64,000 bases of DNA from Flavobacterium piscis (GTDB lineage: Bacteria > Bacteroidota > Bacteroidia > Flavobacteriales > Flavobacteriaceae), in contig NZ_LVEN01000008.1 of the NCBI RefSeq assembly GCF_001686925.1, positions 1 to 64,000 of the forward strand. Reading direction: 5' to 3'. The position numbers and the translations under genes are program-made. Positions 18,561-27,800 of the stretch are shown piece after piece. Under the pieces are notes generated by a model. It was not told the origin of the DNA and searched no databases. It worked only from the letters and a program-made list of their open reading frames with translations. Position 1 is the first letter of the stretch. Each line of letters begins with the position of its first letter.

Positions 18561-19976
18561 ATGACAGACAATAACCAGGAAGAATTTAAAAAAGAACTCG
18601 GGCTTCTAGACGGAACCATGCTTGTAGTAGGTTCTATGATTGGATCGGGAATATTTATTGTAAGTGCCGATATTGCCAGACAAGTAGGTTCAACAGGATG
18701 GCTTATCTTAATATGGCTTATTTCAGGAATTATAACTATGATTGCTGCAGTAAGTTACGGAGAATTAAGCGCCATGTTTCCTAATGCAGGCGGGCAATAT
18801 GTCTATCTTAAAGAAGCGTATAATAAATTAGTAGCGTTTTTATATGGGTGGAGCTTTTTTGCTGTCATTCAAACCGGAACAATTGCGGCGGTTGGCGTTG
18901 CATTTTCAAAGTTTACAGCCTATTTAATTCCTGCTGTCAGCGATGAAAATATTATTTACGAGTTGGGGAGTTTTAAGCTCAACGTAGCACAAATCGTTTC
19001 TATCGTAACCATTATTTTCCTTACTTATCTGAATACCCGCGGCGTAAAAAACAGCAAGATTCTACAAACGATTTTAACCATTATAAAAATAGTTTCCATT
19101 TCAGGATTAATCATTTTCGGATTTACATTAGCAGCCAAATCTTCTATCTGGAATATGAACTGGACAGATGCCTGGACGCCGCGTCCTTTTAATACCGAAA
19201 CAGGTTCCTGGATGCCAATTGGTACAACAGCTTTAATTTCAGGAATTTCTGCCGCAATGGTTGGAACCTTATTTTCTAGTGATTCCTGGACGGGAGTAAC
19301 TTTTATTGCAGGAGAAATAAAAAATCCGAAGAGAAATGTGGGTTTAAGCATGTTTCTGGGAACTTTAATTGTAACTATTATTTACGTTCTGGTTAACGTA
19401 ATGTACGTAGCGGTTATTCCGCTTAGCGAAATTGCCGGCGCAAAATCGGATAGAGTTGCGGTTGTTGCGGCTGACTATATTTTTGGAGATATAGGAACGC
19501 TGATCATCGCCATTATGATTATGATTTCGACTTTTGCATGCAATAACGGCTTGATTATGGCAGGAGCCAGAGTGTATTATACGATGGCGACTGATGGTTT
19601 GTTCTTTAAAAAAGCAGCAATATTAAACCATTCCAGCGTTCCTGCCTGGGCACTTTGGGCACAATGTATCTGGGCATCTGTATTATGTCTTACCGGAAAA
19701 TACGGGGATTTATTAGACTTCGTAATCATCATCGTGCTGATTTTTTACATTTTAACGATCTATGGAATTATACGTCTCCGCAAAAAAATGCCTGATGCAG
19801 TCCGCCCTTACAAAGCGATCGGATATCCTTTTTTACCATTGCTGTATATTGTAATTGCCTCGGCAGTTTGCGTGTCGTTATTGTTTACCAAATTTTCTAC
19901 TTGTGGCTGGGGCGTTTTGATTATGTTAATGGGAATTCCAATCTATTATTTGATAAAAGAAAAAACGCCAAATTAA
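18561..19976 (+). CDS. APC-family amino acid permease
   Basis: A 471-residue integral membrane protein with about 12 hydrophobic segments. The N-terminus has the APC hallmark GSMIGSGIFI (about 24-33) in helix 1, followed by AAVSYGELSAMFPNAGGQYVYL, the helix 2-3 loop motif of the family. There is no signal peptide, as expected for an inner-membrane carrier. It lies after the hydroxyproline enzymes and before the S9 peptidase. Uptake of hydroxyproline, proline or another amino acid released by the locus is likely but inferred. A 773-bp repeat-filled gap separates it from the oxidase, so it probably has its own promoter; I could not identify one with confidence. Confidence 0.85.
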   Translation: MTDNNQEEFKKELGLLDGTMLVVGSMIGSGIFIVSADIARQVGSTGWLILIWLISGIITMIAAVSYGELSAMFPNAGGQYVYLKEAYNKLVAFLYGWSFFAVIQTGTIAAVGVAFSKFTAYLIPAVSDENIIYELGSFKLNVAQIVSIVTIIFLTYLNTRGVKNSKILQTILTIIKIVSISGLIIFGFTLAAKSSIWNMNWTDAWTPRPFNTETGSWMPIGTTALISGISAAMVGTLFSSDSWTGVTFIAGEIKNPKRNVGLSMFLGTLIVTIIYVLVNVMYVAVIPLSEIAGAKSDRVAVVAADYIFGDIGTLIIAIMIMISTFACNNGLIMAGARVYYTMATDGLFFKKAAILNHSSVPAWALWAQCIWASVLCLTGKYGDLLDFVIIIVLIFYILTIYGIIRLRKKMPDAVRPYKAIGYPFLPLLYIVIASAVCVSLLFTKFSTCGWGVLIMLMGIPIYYLIKEKTPN

Positions 19977-19990
19977 TCTTTGACATCCTA

Positions 19991-20167
19991 ACAGGTTTTA
20001 AAAACCTGTCAGGTCTATTAAAATAGAATCAGGTATTAATGTAGATGCATTACTGCGTTTCTAACATTTTGCATATAGACAAAGTTTGCTTAGACGCACA
20101 GCAGTGCGTCTCTACAATATGAAATGCTCAAATAGGTGTATTGAAATTTGTTTTGGCTTAAGCCAAA
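19991..20167. repeat. Three small palindromes downstream of the permease
   Basis: ACAGGTTTTAAAAACCTGT (19991-20009), AGACGCAC-AGCA-GTGCGTCT (20092-20111) and TTTGGCTTAAGCCAAA (20152-20167) are separate dispersed-repeat types. The first may serve as a weak terminator for the permease. The rest of the 378-bp gap holds the regulatory element at 20278-20340. Confidence 0.6.
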
Positions 20168-20277
20168 GAAAAATAATTCGATTTACTTCATTTCACTTTT
20201 GAGGTTAAGAAATACTGTTTTTCAACACCTTACTTGCATTTAATAACTGATTTTCCTCACATTTTGGTTTCGATGGG

Positions 20278-20340
20278 TAATATAATATTAGTATTTGTTA
20301 ATATTAACCCATAGATCTCAATAAATAATATATATTTTTA
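20278..20340 (+). promoter_or_regulatory. Shared palindromic element (copy C) with -7 box, upstream of S9 peptidase
   Basis: TAATATAATATTA (20278-20290), eight bases, TAATAT (20299-20304) with a perfect TATTA-N8-TAATA inverted repeat; then 28 nt to TATTTTTA (20333-20340), one base off TAnnTTTG. The gene starts at 20355. Confidence 0.75.
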
Positions 20341-20354
20341 TTAATATTTAAATT

Positions 20355-22604
20355 ATGAGAACAACTGGTAAAAAAATAAGTGTATTTTTAACACTTTCGT
20401 ATTGTTTAATAGCTCAGGCTCAGGGAACTTTAAAAGAGTACAAGAGAGCTAACGCTGTAGATTCTTTATTCAAAAATAAAGTAATTAATACTCCAAAAGA
20501 GTTTCATTGGGTAGGAAATGACTGTGTATGGTATAGCAATAACCTATTAAAAGGAAAAGAATTTCTTTTGGTAGATACCAAACAGCACAAACAACAACAG
20601 GCTTTTGATCATCATAAATTAGCACAGTCGTTATCAAAAATAGCGGGGAAAGAAATAAACGCCAAAGACCTGCCAATTGAAAATTTAGAGTTTGACAAAA
20701 CCTTGTCTACAGTAACTTTTACAGCAGATACAATCAAAATCTCTTGTAATTTAAGTACTTACGAATTAAAGAAATTAGGTGCGTATAAAAAGCCTTTAAG
20801 AACAAATGAGTATTGGGGCGGAAACTTTGATGAATTGGGCAATAAACCTGTAGGTTCTCCGGACTCTTTACACACAGCATTTATAAAGAATTATAATTTA
20901 TATATCAAAAACAAAAAGACTAAAGTAGAAACCCAGTTGAGTTATGATGGCTCAAAAGGTTTTTATTATTCATCATACATGCAGTGGTCCCCAAATAGCG
21001 GTGAGATCATGGCGTATAAAGTGAGACCCGGCGAAGAACACAAAATTTATTTTGTAGAATCGAGTCCAAAAGATCAGTTTCAGCCCAAATTACAAACCAG
21101 GGATTATTTAAAACCAGGCGATCAGTTGCCATTTAAAAGTCCGCAATTGTTTGTAGTGTCTTCAAAAAAACAAATTCCGGTCGCGACTGATTTATTTCAG
21201 GAACAATATGGTCTTTCAGGTTTTGAATGGAAAGAAGATAATAGCAGTTTTACCTTCGAATACAATCAAAGAGGACACCAGGTATATCGGGTTTTAGAAG
21301 TAAATGCGACAACTGGAAAAGTGAAAGTTATTATAGAAGAAACGAGTCCAACGTTTGTAGAATACAGCGGAAAAAGATACCGTTTTGACAGTAAAAAAAG
21401 CAACGAAATTGTTTGGGCTTCGGAACGTGACGGATGGAATCATTTGTATTTATACGATGCTCTTACAGGTAAAGTAAAAAATCAGATAACAAAAGGTAAC
21501 TGGCCAGTTAGAGAAGTAATTAAAGTAGATGAAGAAAAGAAACAAATTTATTTTACCGCAAGCGGATTAGACAAAGATCAGGATCCTTATTTATTACAAT
21601 TTTACCGAATAGATTTTAATGGAAAAAACTTCACAAGATTAACAACAGAAAACGGGAATCATAAAGTTACTTTTTCGCCGGATTACAAATATTATGTCGA
21701 TCAGTATTCGCGTGTAGATTTTGCACCGGTTACAGTTTTAAAAAGTGTCGATACGCAGAAAGTTATTACTGAAATGCAAAAAGCTGATATTACCGAATTG
21801 CAGAAAACAGGCTGGACAGCACCAGAAGTTTTTACAGCCAAAGGAAGAGACGGAAAAACAGATATTTGGGGAGTTATTGTACGTCCAACCACTTTTGATC
21901 CTAATCGTAAATATCCCATTATCGAATACATTTATGCAGGTCCGCACGATTCATTTGTACCTAAAAATTTCCAGCCTTATTACTGGGCAATGTCATCATT
22001 GGCAGAATTAGGATTTATAGTAGTTCAGATTGACGGAATGGGAACTTCAAATCGTTCAAAAGCTTTTCATGATGTTTGCTGGAAAAATTTAAAAGACGGA
22101 GGTTTCCCCGACAGAAAACTCTGGATGAAAGCCGCAGCCGCCAAATATCCTTATATGAATATTGATAAAGTAGGAATTCACGGTACATCGGCCGGAGGAC
22201 AAAATGCAGGAGCAGCCTTGGTATTTAATTCTGATTTTTATGATGTAGCCGTAGCATCTTGTGGCTGTCACGATAATAGAATGGATAAAATGTGGTGGAA
22301 TGAACAATGGATGGGATATCCCGTAGGACCAGAATATGAAGCTTGCTCGAATACAGCAAATGCTGCACAATTAAACGGTAATCTGATGTTGATTCTGGGA
22401 GAGTTAGACGATAATGTCGATCCGGCATCAACCATGCAGTTTGCAAACGCACTGATAAAAGCCAATAAAAATTTTGAATTAGTAACCGTTCCGGGAATGG
22501 GACATTCGGCCGGAGGCGATTATGGCGAACGCAAACGCAGAGACTATTTTGTGCAGCATTTATTAGGTGTCACACCACCGGAGTGGAGCGAAGTTTATAA
22601 GTAA
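20355..22604 (+). CDS. S9 family prolyl oligopeptidase/DPP-IV-like secreted peptidase
   Basis: A 749-residue protein with a signal peptide (to about residue 23, AQAQG). Residues from about 60 to 490 form the beta-propeller typical of DPP-IV-like enzymes (YMQWSPNSGEIMAYK, FEYNQRGHQVYRV), and the C-terminal alpha/beta-hydrolase holds the triad: Ser612 in GTSAGG, Asp685/686 in LGELDDNV and His717 in GMGHSAGG. Such enzymes cut after proline or a related residue at position 2. In this locus the likely job is to trim Pro- or Hyp-rich peptides in the periplasm. The nucleophile elbow GTSAGG differs from the usual GWSYGG of DPP-IV. The promoter carries copy C of the shared element, and the GH127-like gene follows after 22 bp, so one promoter drives a protease and a glycosidase. 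Confidence 0.88.
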   Translation: MRTTGKKISVFLTLSYCLIAQAQGTLKEYKRANAVDSLFKNKVINTPKEFHWVGNDCVWYSNNLLKGKEFLLVDTKQHKQQQAFDHHKLAQSLSKIAGKEINAKDLPIENLEFDKTLSTVTFTADTIKISCNLSTYELKKLGAYKKPLRTNEYWGGNFDELGNKPVGSPDSLHTAFIKNYNLYIKNKKTKVETQLSYDGSKGFYYSSYMQWSPNSGEIMAYKVRPGEEHKIYFVESSPKDQFQPKLQTRDYLKPGDQLPFKSPQLFVVSSKKQIPVATDLFQEQYGLSGFEWKEDNSSFTFEYNQRGHQVYRVLEVNATTGKVKVIIEETSPTFVEYSGKRYRFDSKKSNEIVWASERDGWNHLYLYDALTGKVKNQITKGNWPVREVIKVDEEKKQIYFTASGLDKDQDPYLLQFYRIDFNGKNFTRLTTENGNHKVTFSPDYKYYVDQYSRVDFAPVTVLKSVDTQKVITEMQKADITELQKTGWTAPEVFTAKGRDGKTDIWGVIVRPTTFDPNRKYPIIEYIYAGPHDSFVPKNFQPYYWAMSSLAELGFIVVQIDGMGTSNRSKAFHDVCWKNLKDGGFPDRKLWMKAAAAKYPYMNIDKVGIHGTSAGGQNAGAALVFNSDFYDVAVASCGCHDNRMDKMWWNEQWMGYPVGPEYEACSNTANAAQLNGNLMLILGELDDNVDPASTMQFANALIKANKNFELVTVPGMGHSAGGDYGERKRRDYFVQHLLGVTPPEWSEVYK

Positions 22605-22626
22605 AAAAGTTTAAAAGATTTAGATT

Positions 22627-25600
22627 ATGAAAAGATACAGGCTATTTATTTGTGTATTGTTAAGTTTTTGGGCATCTTGTTCAACAACGTTAATGGCACA
22701 AGGAGGCGATCAGATTTTAGACGGAATTGGGGAGACAGGATTGATTGCGCGCTATATATTTGACGGAAATGCAAAAGACTGGTCAAGAAATAATTTACAC
22801 GGTAAGATTCAGGAATCACAAGCCAAATTTGTAAATGACGAACAGTTTGGCAAAGTACTCTCTTTACCGGCAGATGCTAAAGCTTTTGTAACACTTCCGG
22901 GTGACGCATTAGTAGGAGAAGAATCTGTAAGTATAACAGGCTGGATTTTCCTGCGATCTGCACAAAAAGGACAAATATTTTTTGATTTTGGAAAAAGTGC
23001 CAATGCTCATTTTTTTGCTGAACCAATAGCAACTGATGGAGGATTTCAGGCTGAAATAAATAGTGGGGCAGGAGCAAAATACAAAGCAAATGCACCAGCT
23101 CTGGAAAAAGACAAATGGTATCATGTGGCAGTTGTAATCAATATTCCATCAAAATCTATTACCACTTTCGTGAATGGAGTACAGGTAAGCGAAACTAAAA
23201 ATGTAGCACTCAATTTAGATCAGATTTTTGATAATAAATCAGGAGATAAAAATGTGCTTTATATTGGTAAATCATTAACATCAGAAAGTGCTTCTCTGAA
23301 TGCTAAACTACATGATTTTAGAATTTACAGAATTCCTTTAAATGATAAACAAGTTGCCAGAATCTATCATAATTCTTTAAAAGAAGAGCAGGAAGAAGAA
23401 ACAGGAGAAGAACAGGCTAAAGATCTTCCGTCGTTTCCTAAAACAAGTCCGCAACTTTATAATCAGTATTTAACCAGCGTTTCAGATATTTCGGTAACAA
23501 CCGGAGTTGGATATCTGCCGCGATTGCCAAGTTATATCAAAGGAATTTACAAAGATGGCGTTCAGGGACCGGAAGTCCGCGTAATCTGGCCGGCACCAAC
23601 AGACAATAGTCAGGTACTAAAAACAGGGCAATATACTGTAACCGGAATCATTCCCGGAACAGAGCTGAAGCCAAAAGCAGTTGTAAAAGTAATTACAGCA
23701 CAAGCAAACCAAACACCACAACGTAAACTAGAAGTATTTCATCTCGATCAGGTTTCTTTGAATAATGATCTTGACGGAAATCAGACAAAATTTATAGAAA
23801 ACCGCGATAAATTCATCACAACACTTGCGACTACAGATCCGGATTCTTTTTTATATATGTTCCGTAACGCTTTTGGACAAGCACAGCCAACAGGCGCAGA
23901 ACCATTAGGGGTTTGGGATACACAGGAAACCAAATTACGCGGACATGCAACCGGACATTACCTAACCGCCATTGCTCAGGCATATGCAAGTACAGGTTAT
24001 GATAAAACGCTTCAGGCCAATTTTAAGGATAAAATGGAGTACATGGTCAATACGTTGTACGACTTAGAACAGCTTTCAGGAAAACCAAAGGAAGCCGGAG
24101 GTAAATCTGTGTCGGATCCTACGGAAGTTCCTTTTGGCCCTGGAAAAACAAGTTACGATTCAGATTTGAGTCCGGAAGGTATTCGTACTGATTATTGGAA
24201 TTGGGGTAAAGGTTTCATTAGTGCCTATCCGCCGGATCAGTTTATTATGCTCGAAAATGGAGCAACTTACGGAGGACAAAAAACTCAAATTTGGGCACCT
24301 TATTACACTTTGCATAAAATCCTTGCCGGATTAATGGATGTTTACGAAGTTAGCGGCAACGAAAAAGCGCTTGAAACAGCCAAAGGTATGGGAGACTGGG
24401 TGTATGCCCGTATGAAAAAGTTACCTACCGAAACGCTTATTAGCATGTGGAACCGATATATCGCTGGAGAATTTGGCGGAATGAACGAAGCCATGGCAAG
24501 ATTGTACAGAATAACAAAAGATCCCCATTATCTGGAAGTAGCCCAATTATTCGACAACATCAAAGTGTTTTACGGCGATTCAAAACACTCACACGGACTG
24601 GCTAAAAATGTAGATACTTTCCGAGGATTACATGCCAATCAGCACATTCCGCAAATTATGGGAGCGCTCGAAATGTACCGCGATTCTAATACGCCGGAAT
24701 ATTACAACGTTGCAGATAACTTTTGGTACAAAACCGTAAACGATTATATGTATACGATTGGGGGAGTTGCTGGAGCAAGAAATCCTGCCAATGCAGAATG
24801 TTTTATAAGCCAGCCCGCGACTATTTACGAAAATGGGTTTTCATCGGGAGGTCAAAATGAGACTTGCGCGACTTATAATATGCTGAAACTAACTGGTGAT
24901 TTGTTCCTTTATGATCAGCGTGCAGAATATATGGATTACTACGAGCGTGGTCTTTACAATCATATTCTGGCTTCTGTAGCACAAGATAGCCCTGCCAATA
25001 CGTATCACGTACCGTTAAGACCAGGTTCAGTAAAACAGTTTGGAAATGCTCATATGACGGGTTTTACTTGTTGCAACGGAACTGCAATCGAGAGTAATAC
25101 AAAATTTCAGAATTCGATTTATTTTAAAAGTACAGACACCAATACATTGTATGTCAACCTTTATGTATCATCTACTTTAGAATGGACAGAAAAAAAGGTA
25201 ACCATAGTACAAACAACAGATTTTCCTAATGAAGATTTTACTCGATTGACCATCAAAGGAAATGGCAATTTTGATATTAAAGTTCGTGTACCACATTGGG
25301 CAACCAAAGGATTTTTTGTGAAGATAAATGGAAAAGAGGAAAAAATAAAAGTACAACCCGGAAGCTATCTTACTTTGAATAGAAAATGGAAAGACGGAGA
25401 TACAGTTGAATTACGCATGCCATTTCAGTTTCATTTAGAATCTGTAATGGATCAGCAAAATATCGCGAGTTTATTTTACGGACCAATATTGCTTGCCGCG
25501 CAGGAACCGGAACCAAGAAAAGACTGGCGTAAAGTAACATTAGACGTAAAAGATATCAGCAAATCGATACAGGGCGATCCTAAGAAATTAGAGTTTACTA

Positions 25601-25677
25601 TCGACGGAATTGTGTACAAACCATTTTACGAAAGCTACGGCCGCCATTCGGTTTATCTGGATGTTACGCTGAAATAG
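22627..25677 (+). CDS. LamG plus GH127/GH146 beta-L-arabinofuranosidase (DUF1680)
   Basis: A 1016-residue secreted protein. Signal peptide (to about 25; SCSTTLMAQG), LamG/concanavalin-like domain (about 38-250), a linker rich in Glu, an Ig-like segment (about 280-360), then a DUF1680 catalytic region (about 370-1016). The zinc/catalytic cysteine set known from Bifidobacterium longum HypBA1 is visible: Glu745 and Cys747 in GGQNETCATYN, and Cys815-Cys816 in GFTCCNGT. HypBA1 removes beta-L-arabinofuranose from hydroxyproline-linked arabino-oligosaccharides of extensin. I cannot separate GH127 from the related GH146 by eye. The gene follows the S9 peptidase by 22 bp and is probably co-transcribed. 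The LamG domain may bind substrate sugars. Confidence 0.88.
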   Translation: MKRYRLFICVLLSFWASCSTTLMAQGGDQILDGIGETGLIARYIFDGNAKDWSRNNLHGKIQESQAKFVNDEQFGKVLSLPADAKAFVTLPGDALVGEESVSITGWIFLRSAQKGQIFFDFGKSANAHFFAEPIATDGGFQAEINSGAGAKYKANAPALEKDKWYHVAVVINIPSKSITTFVNGVQVSETKNVALNLDQIFDNKSGDKNVLYIGKSLTSESASLNAKLHDFRIYRIPLNDKQVARIYHNSLKEEQEEETGEEQAKDLPSFPKTSPQLYNQYLTSVSDISVTTGVGYLPRLPSYIKGIYKDGVQGPEVRVIWPAPTDNSQVLKTGQYTVTGIIPGTELKPKAVVKVITAQANQTPQRKLEVFHLDQVSLNNDLDGNQTKFIENRDKFITTLATTDPDSFLYMFRNAFGQAQPTGAEPLGVWDTQETKLRGHATGHYLTAIAQAYASTGYDKTLQANFKDKMEYMVNTLYDLEQLSGKPKEAGGKSVSDPTEVPFGPGKTSYDSDLSPEGIRTDYWNWGKGFISAYPPDQFIMLENGATYGGQKTQIWAPYYTLHKILAGLMDVYEVSGNEKALETAKGMGDWVYARMKKLPTETLISMWNRYIAGEFGGMNEAMARLYRITKDPHYLEVAQLFDNIKVFYGDSKHSHGLAKNVDTFRGLHANQHIPQIMGALEMYRDSNTPEYYNVADNFWYKTVNDYMYTIGGVAGARNPANAECFISQPATIYENGFSSGGQNETCATYNMLKLTGDLFLYDQRAEYMDYYERGLYNHILASVAQDSPANTYHVPLRPGSVKQFGNAHMTGFTCCNGTAIESNTKFQNSIYFKSTDTNTLYVNLYVSSTLEWTEKKVTIVQTTDFPNEDFTRLTIKGNGNFDIKVRVPHWATKGFFVKINGKEEKIKVQPGSYLTLNRKWKDGDTVELRMPFQFHLESVMDQQNIASLFYGPILLAAQEPEPRKDWRKVTLDVKDISKSIQGDPKKLEFTIDGIVYKPFYESYGRHSVYLDVTLK

Positions 25678-25702
25678 TTTATTAAAAAAAGCTAAAAAAT
25701 AA

Positions 25703-25764
25703 TGCCACAGATTACACAGATTCGCACTGATTAAAAAATCATTTTAATCTTTTAATCTGTGGCA
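25703..25764. repeat. TGCCACAGATTA...TAATCTGTGGCA inverted repeat
   Basis: Perfect 12-bp arms (25703-25714 and 25753-25764) with an A/T-rich loop fill the 119-bp gap. It is a dispersed-type repeat that may also end or stabilise the mRNA of the peptidase-GH127 operon. Confidence 0.7.
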
Positions 25765-25796
25765 AAAAAAACATTCAGAATCATCAAACCAAAAAC

Positions 25797-27488
25797 ATGA
25801 AAAAATATTTCCTAACCCTTTTTTTATTTTTAGCAATGGCAGTTCCCTCATTTGCAAACGATCTCATTGATGTTATAAATACTTTTCAGGCCGATAAAAC
25901 AGCCTTGCAGAATTTTTATTCCAATAATGAATCAGAAGAATATTATGTTCGATTTTCAAAGTTTTATGCCGATTGGGAAAAAACAGTAAAAGCTATCGAT
26001 TTTAAAAATTTATCTAAAGACGGAAAAGTAGATTATTTGCTGTTGAAAAATCTAATTAATAAAGAGAATTACTTTTTACAAATAGAATATAAAGGGTATA
26101 AAGAAGTCGCTTCGGTATTGGATTTTTCAGATGATATTACGCTTTTTATCAAAGAAAGAAGAAGAGGCAAAAGACCCGTTTCGAGTCAATTGGCAAAAGC
26201 ATTTGACCTTGCCGGAATTAGTATTGATAAAAAAACAGAGGTATTAAAAAATAAACCTTTTAAAGACTGGTTTGCAGCAGATAAAGCAGCCAAGTCAGTT
26301 GTTTCTTTCGAGAAATCATTAAAAGAAGCTTATGAATTTTATTATAGTTACGATCCTGATTTTACCTGGTGGATGCAGAAACCGTATAAAAACCTATCGG
26401 ATAAACTTAAAGTTTACGAAGAATTTTTGCGAGGTAACTATTCTAAAAACAGCGTAAAAGATGACGGAAGCGGTATTATAGGAAAACCAATTGGCAGAGA
26501 AGCTATTATCAAAAGTTTATCGTACGAATATATTCCGTATTCGCCTGAAGAACTTATTGCTACGGCACAAAACCAATTTGAGTGGTGCAAGAAAGAAATG
26601 ATAAAAGCATCGACAGAATTAGGTTACGGAAACGATTGGAAAAAAGCACTGGAACATGTAAAAGATACTTATGTTCCGGCAGGCGAACAACCGCAAGCTA
26701 TTACAAGTTTGTATGAGCAATCGGTTAAATTTATCGAAGACAGGGATTTAATCACCTTGCCGGATTTGACAAAAGAAACCTGGCAAATGATTATGATGAC
26801 ACCGGAACGCCAGAAAATAAATCCATTCTTTACAGGTGGATGGGAAATTAGCATTTCGTATCCAACCGAGGATATGGACCAGAAAGACAAGCTGATGAGT
26901 ATGCGTGGCAATAATCCAAACTTTTCTTTTGCGACTGTACAACATGAATTATTGCCGGGACATAATTTGCAATTTTTTATGAACAGCCGTTACAAATCCT
27001 ACAGACAGCCTTTTGATACACCGTTCTGGATGGAAGGCTGGGCTTTGTATTGGGAAATCAACCTTTGGAACAAACAATTTCCGCAAACGCCGGAACAAAA
27101 ATTAGGAATGTTATTCTGGAGAATTCACCGTTGCGCCCGAATCATTTTTTCATTAAAATACCATTTAGGAGAAATGACGCCGCAACAATGCATTGATTTA
27201 TTAGTAAACGAAGTAGGACACGAAAGAGCCAATGCAGAAGCTGAAGTAAGACGTTCTTTCGCCAGCGGAGATGCACCATTATATCAGGTTGCTTACATGA
27301 CAGGCGGATTACAGTTTTATGCTTTAAGAAACGAATTGCTGGCCAAAGGTTGGACAGAAAAGCAATTTCACGACCGAGTTTTAAAAGAAAATATAATGCC
27401 GGTTGAAATGCTCAGAATTATACTGGAAGATTTACCTGTTGCTGAAGATTATAAAACGAATTGGAAGTTTTCGACTGATTTTAAATAA
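25797..27488 (+). CDS. DUF885 family secreted metallopeptidase-like protein
   Basis: A 563-residue, largely helical protein with a signal peptide (about 1-20, PSFAND). It carries the DUF885 signature HELLPGHNLQ (His383, Glu384, His389) and a downstream FWMEGWALYWE segment (Glu413), the usual putative metal ligands of this family, which is structurally related to zinc carboxypeptidase/oligopeptidase folds. Substrate and exact activity are not established for this family. Its place among Pro-specific peptidases and glycosidases suggests a role in trimming peptides from the glycoprotein. The stop codon lies inside the left arm of the large palindromic element at 27486. Confidence 0.8.
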   Translation: MKKYFLTLFLFLAMAVPSFANDLIDVINTFQADKTALQNFYSNNESEEYYVRFSKFYADWEKTVKAIDFKNLSKDGKVDYLLLKNLINKENYFLQIEYKGYKEVASVLDFSDDITLFIKERRRGKRPVSSQLAKAFDLAGISIDKKTEVLKNKPFKDWFAADKAAKSVVSFEKSLKEAYEFYYSYDPDFTWWMQKPYKNLSDKLKVYEEFLRGNYSKNSVKDDGSGIIGKPIGREAIIKSLSYEYIPYSPEELIATAQNQFEWCKKEMIKASTELGYGNDWKKALEHVKDTYVPAGEQPQAITSLYEQSVKFIEDRDLITLPDLTKETWQMIMMTPERQKINPFFTGGWEISISYPTEDMDQKDKLMSMRGNNPNFSFATVQHELLPGHNLQFFMNSRYKSYRQPFDTPFWMEGWALYWEINLWNKQFPQTPEQKLGMLFWRIHRCARIIFSLKYHLGEMTPQQCIDLLVNEVGHERANAEAEVRRSFASGDAPLYQVAYMTGGLQFYALRNELLAKGWTEKQFHDRVLKENIMPVEMLRIILEDLPVAEDYKTNWKFSTDFK

Positions 27489-27723
27489 TTAATTCAAGCT
27501 GGTATTTAATAAGTATAATCCTTATGAACATGTCATTAAGTTAAGTTTTTTAAAAAGCAAAAAATAAAATTTTACCGCAAAGTTCGCAAAGGATTACGCA
27601 AAGTTCGCAAAGGATTACGCAAAGTTTACAAAGCTTTATGAATTGCGCTTTGCTTTAAGATCGCAAAGCGGTTATGTGAAATTTTAACTTAATGACATTG
27701 TCATTAGCAACTTGAATTAATTA
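27486..27723. repeat. MITE-like nested palindromic element
   Basis: Outer arms TAATTAATTCAAG (27486-27498) and CTTGAATTAATTA (27711-27723) are perfect 13-bp inverted repeats; inner arms TGTCATTAAGTTAA (27531-27544) and TTAACTTAATGACA (27684-27697) are perfect 14-bp inverted repeats. The core has tandem copies of a 21-bp unit beginning GCAAAGTTCGCAAAGG (about 27578-27630). The left arm starts at the TAA stop of the DUF885 gene. Together with the AT-rich 77 bp that follow, this fills the 312-bp gap. No transposase is encoded. Confidence 0.75.
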
Positions 27724-27800
27724 GAATAAAATTCATCTCTAAAAAGTATAAATAAAAAGAATAAATAAAGTCTGTTTAGATTTTTTAAATAATAAGAAAC

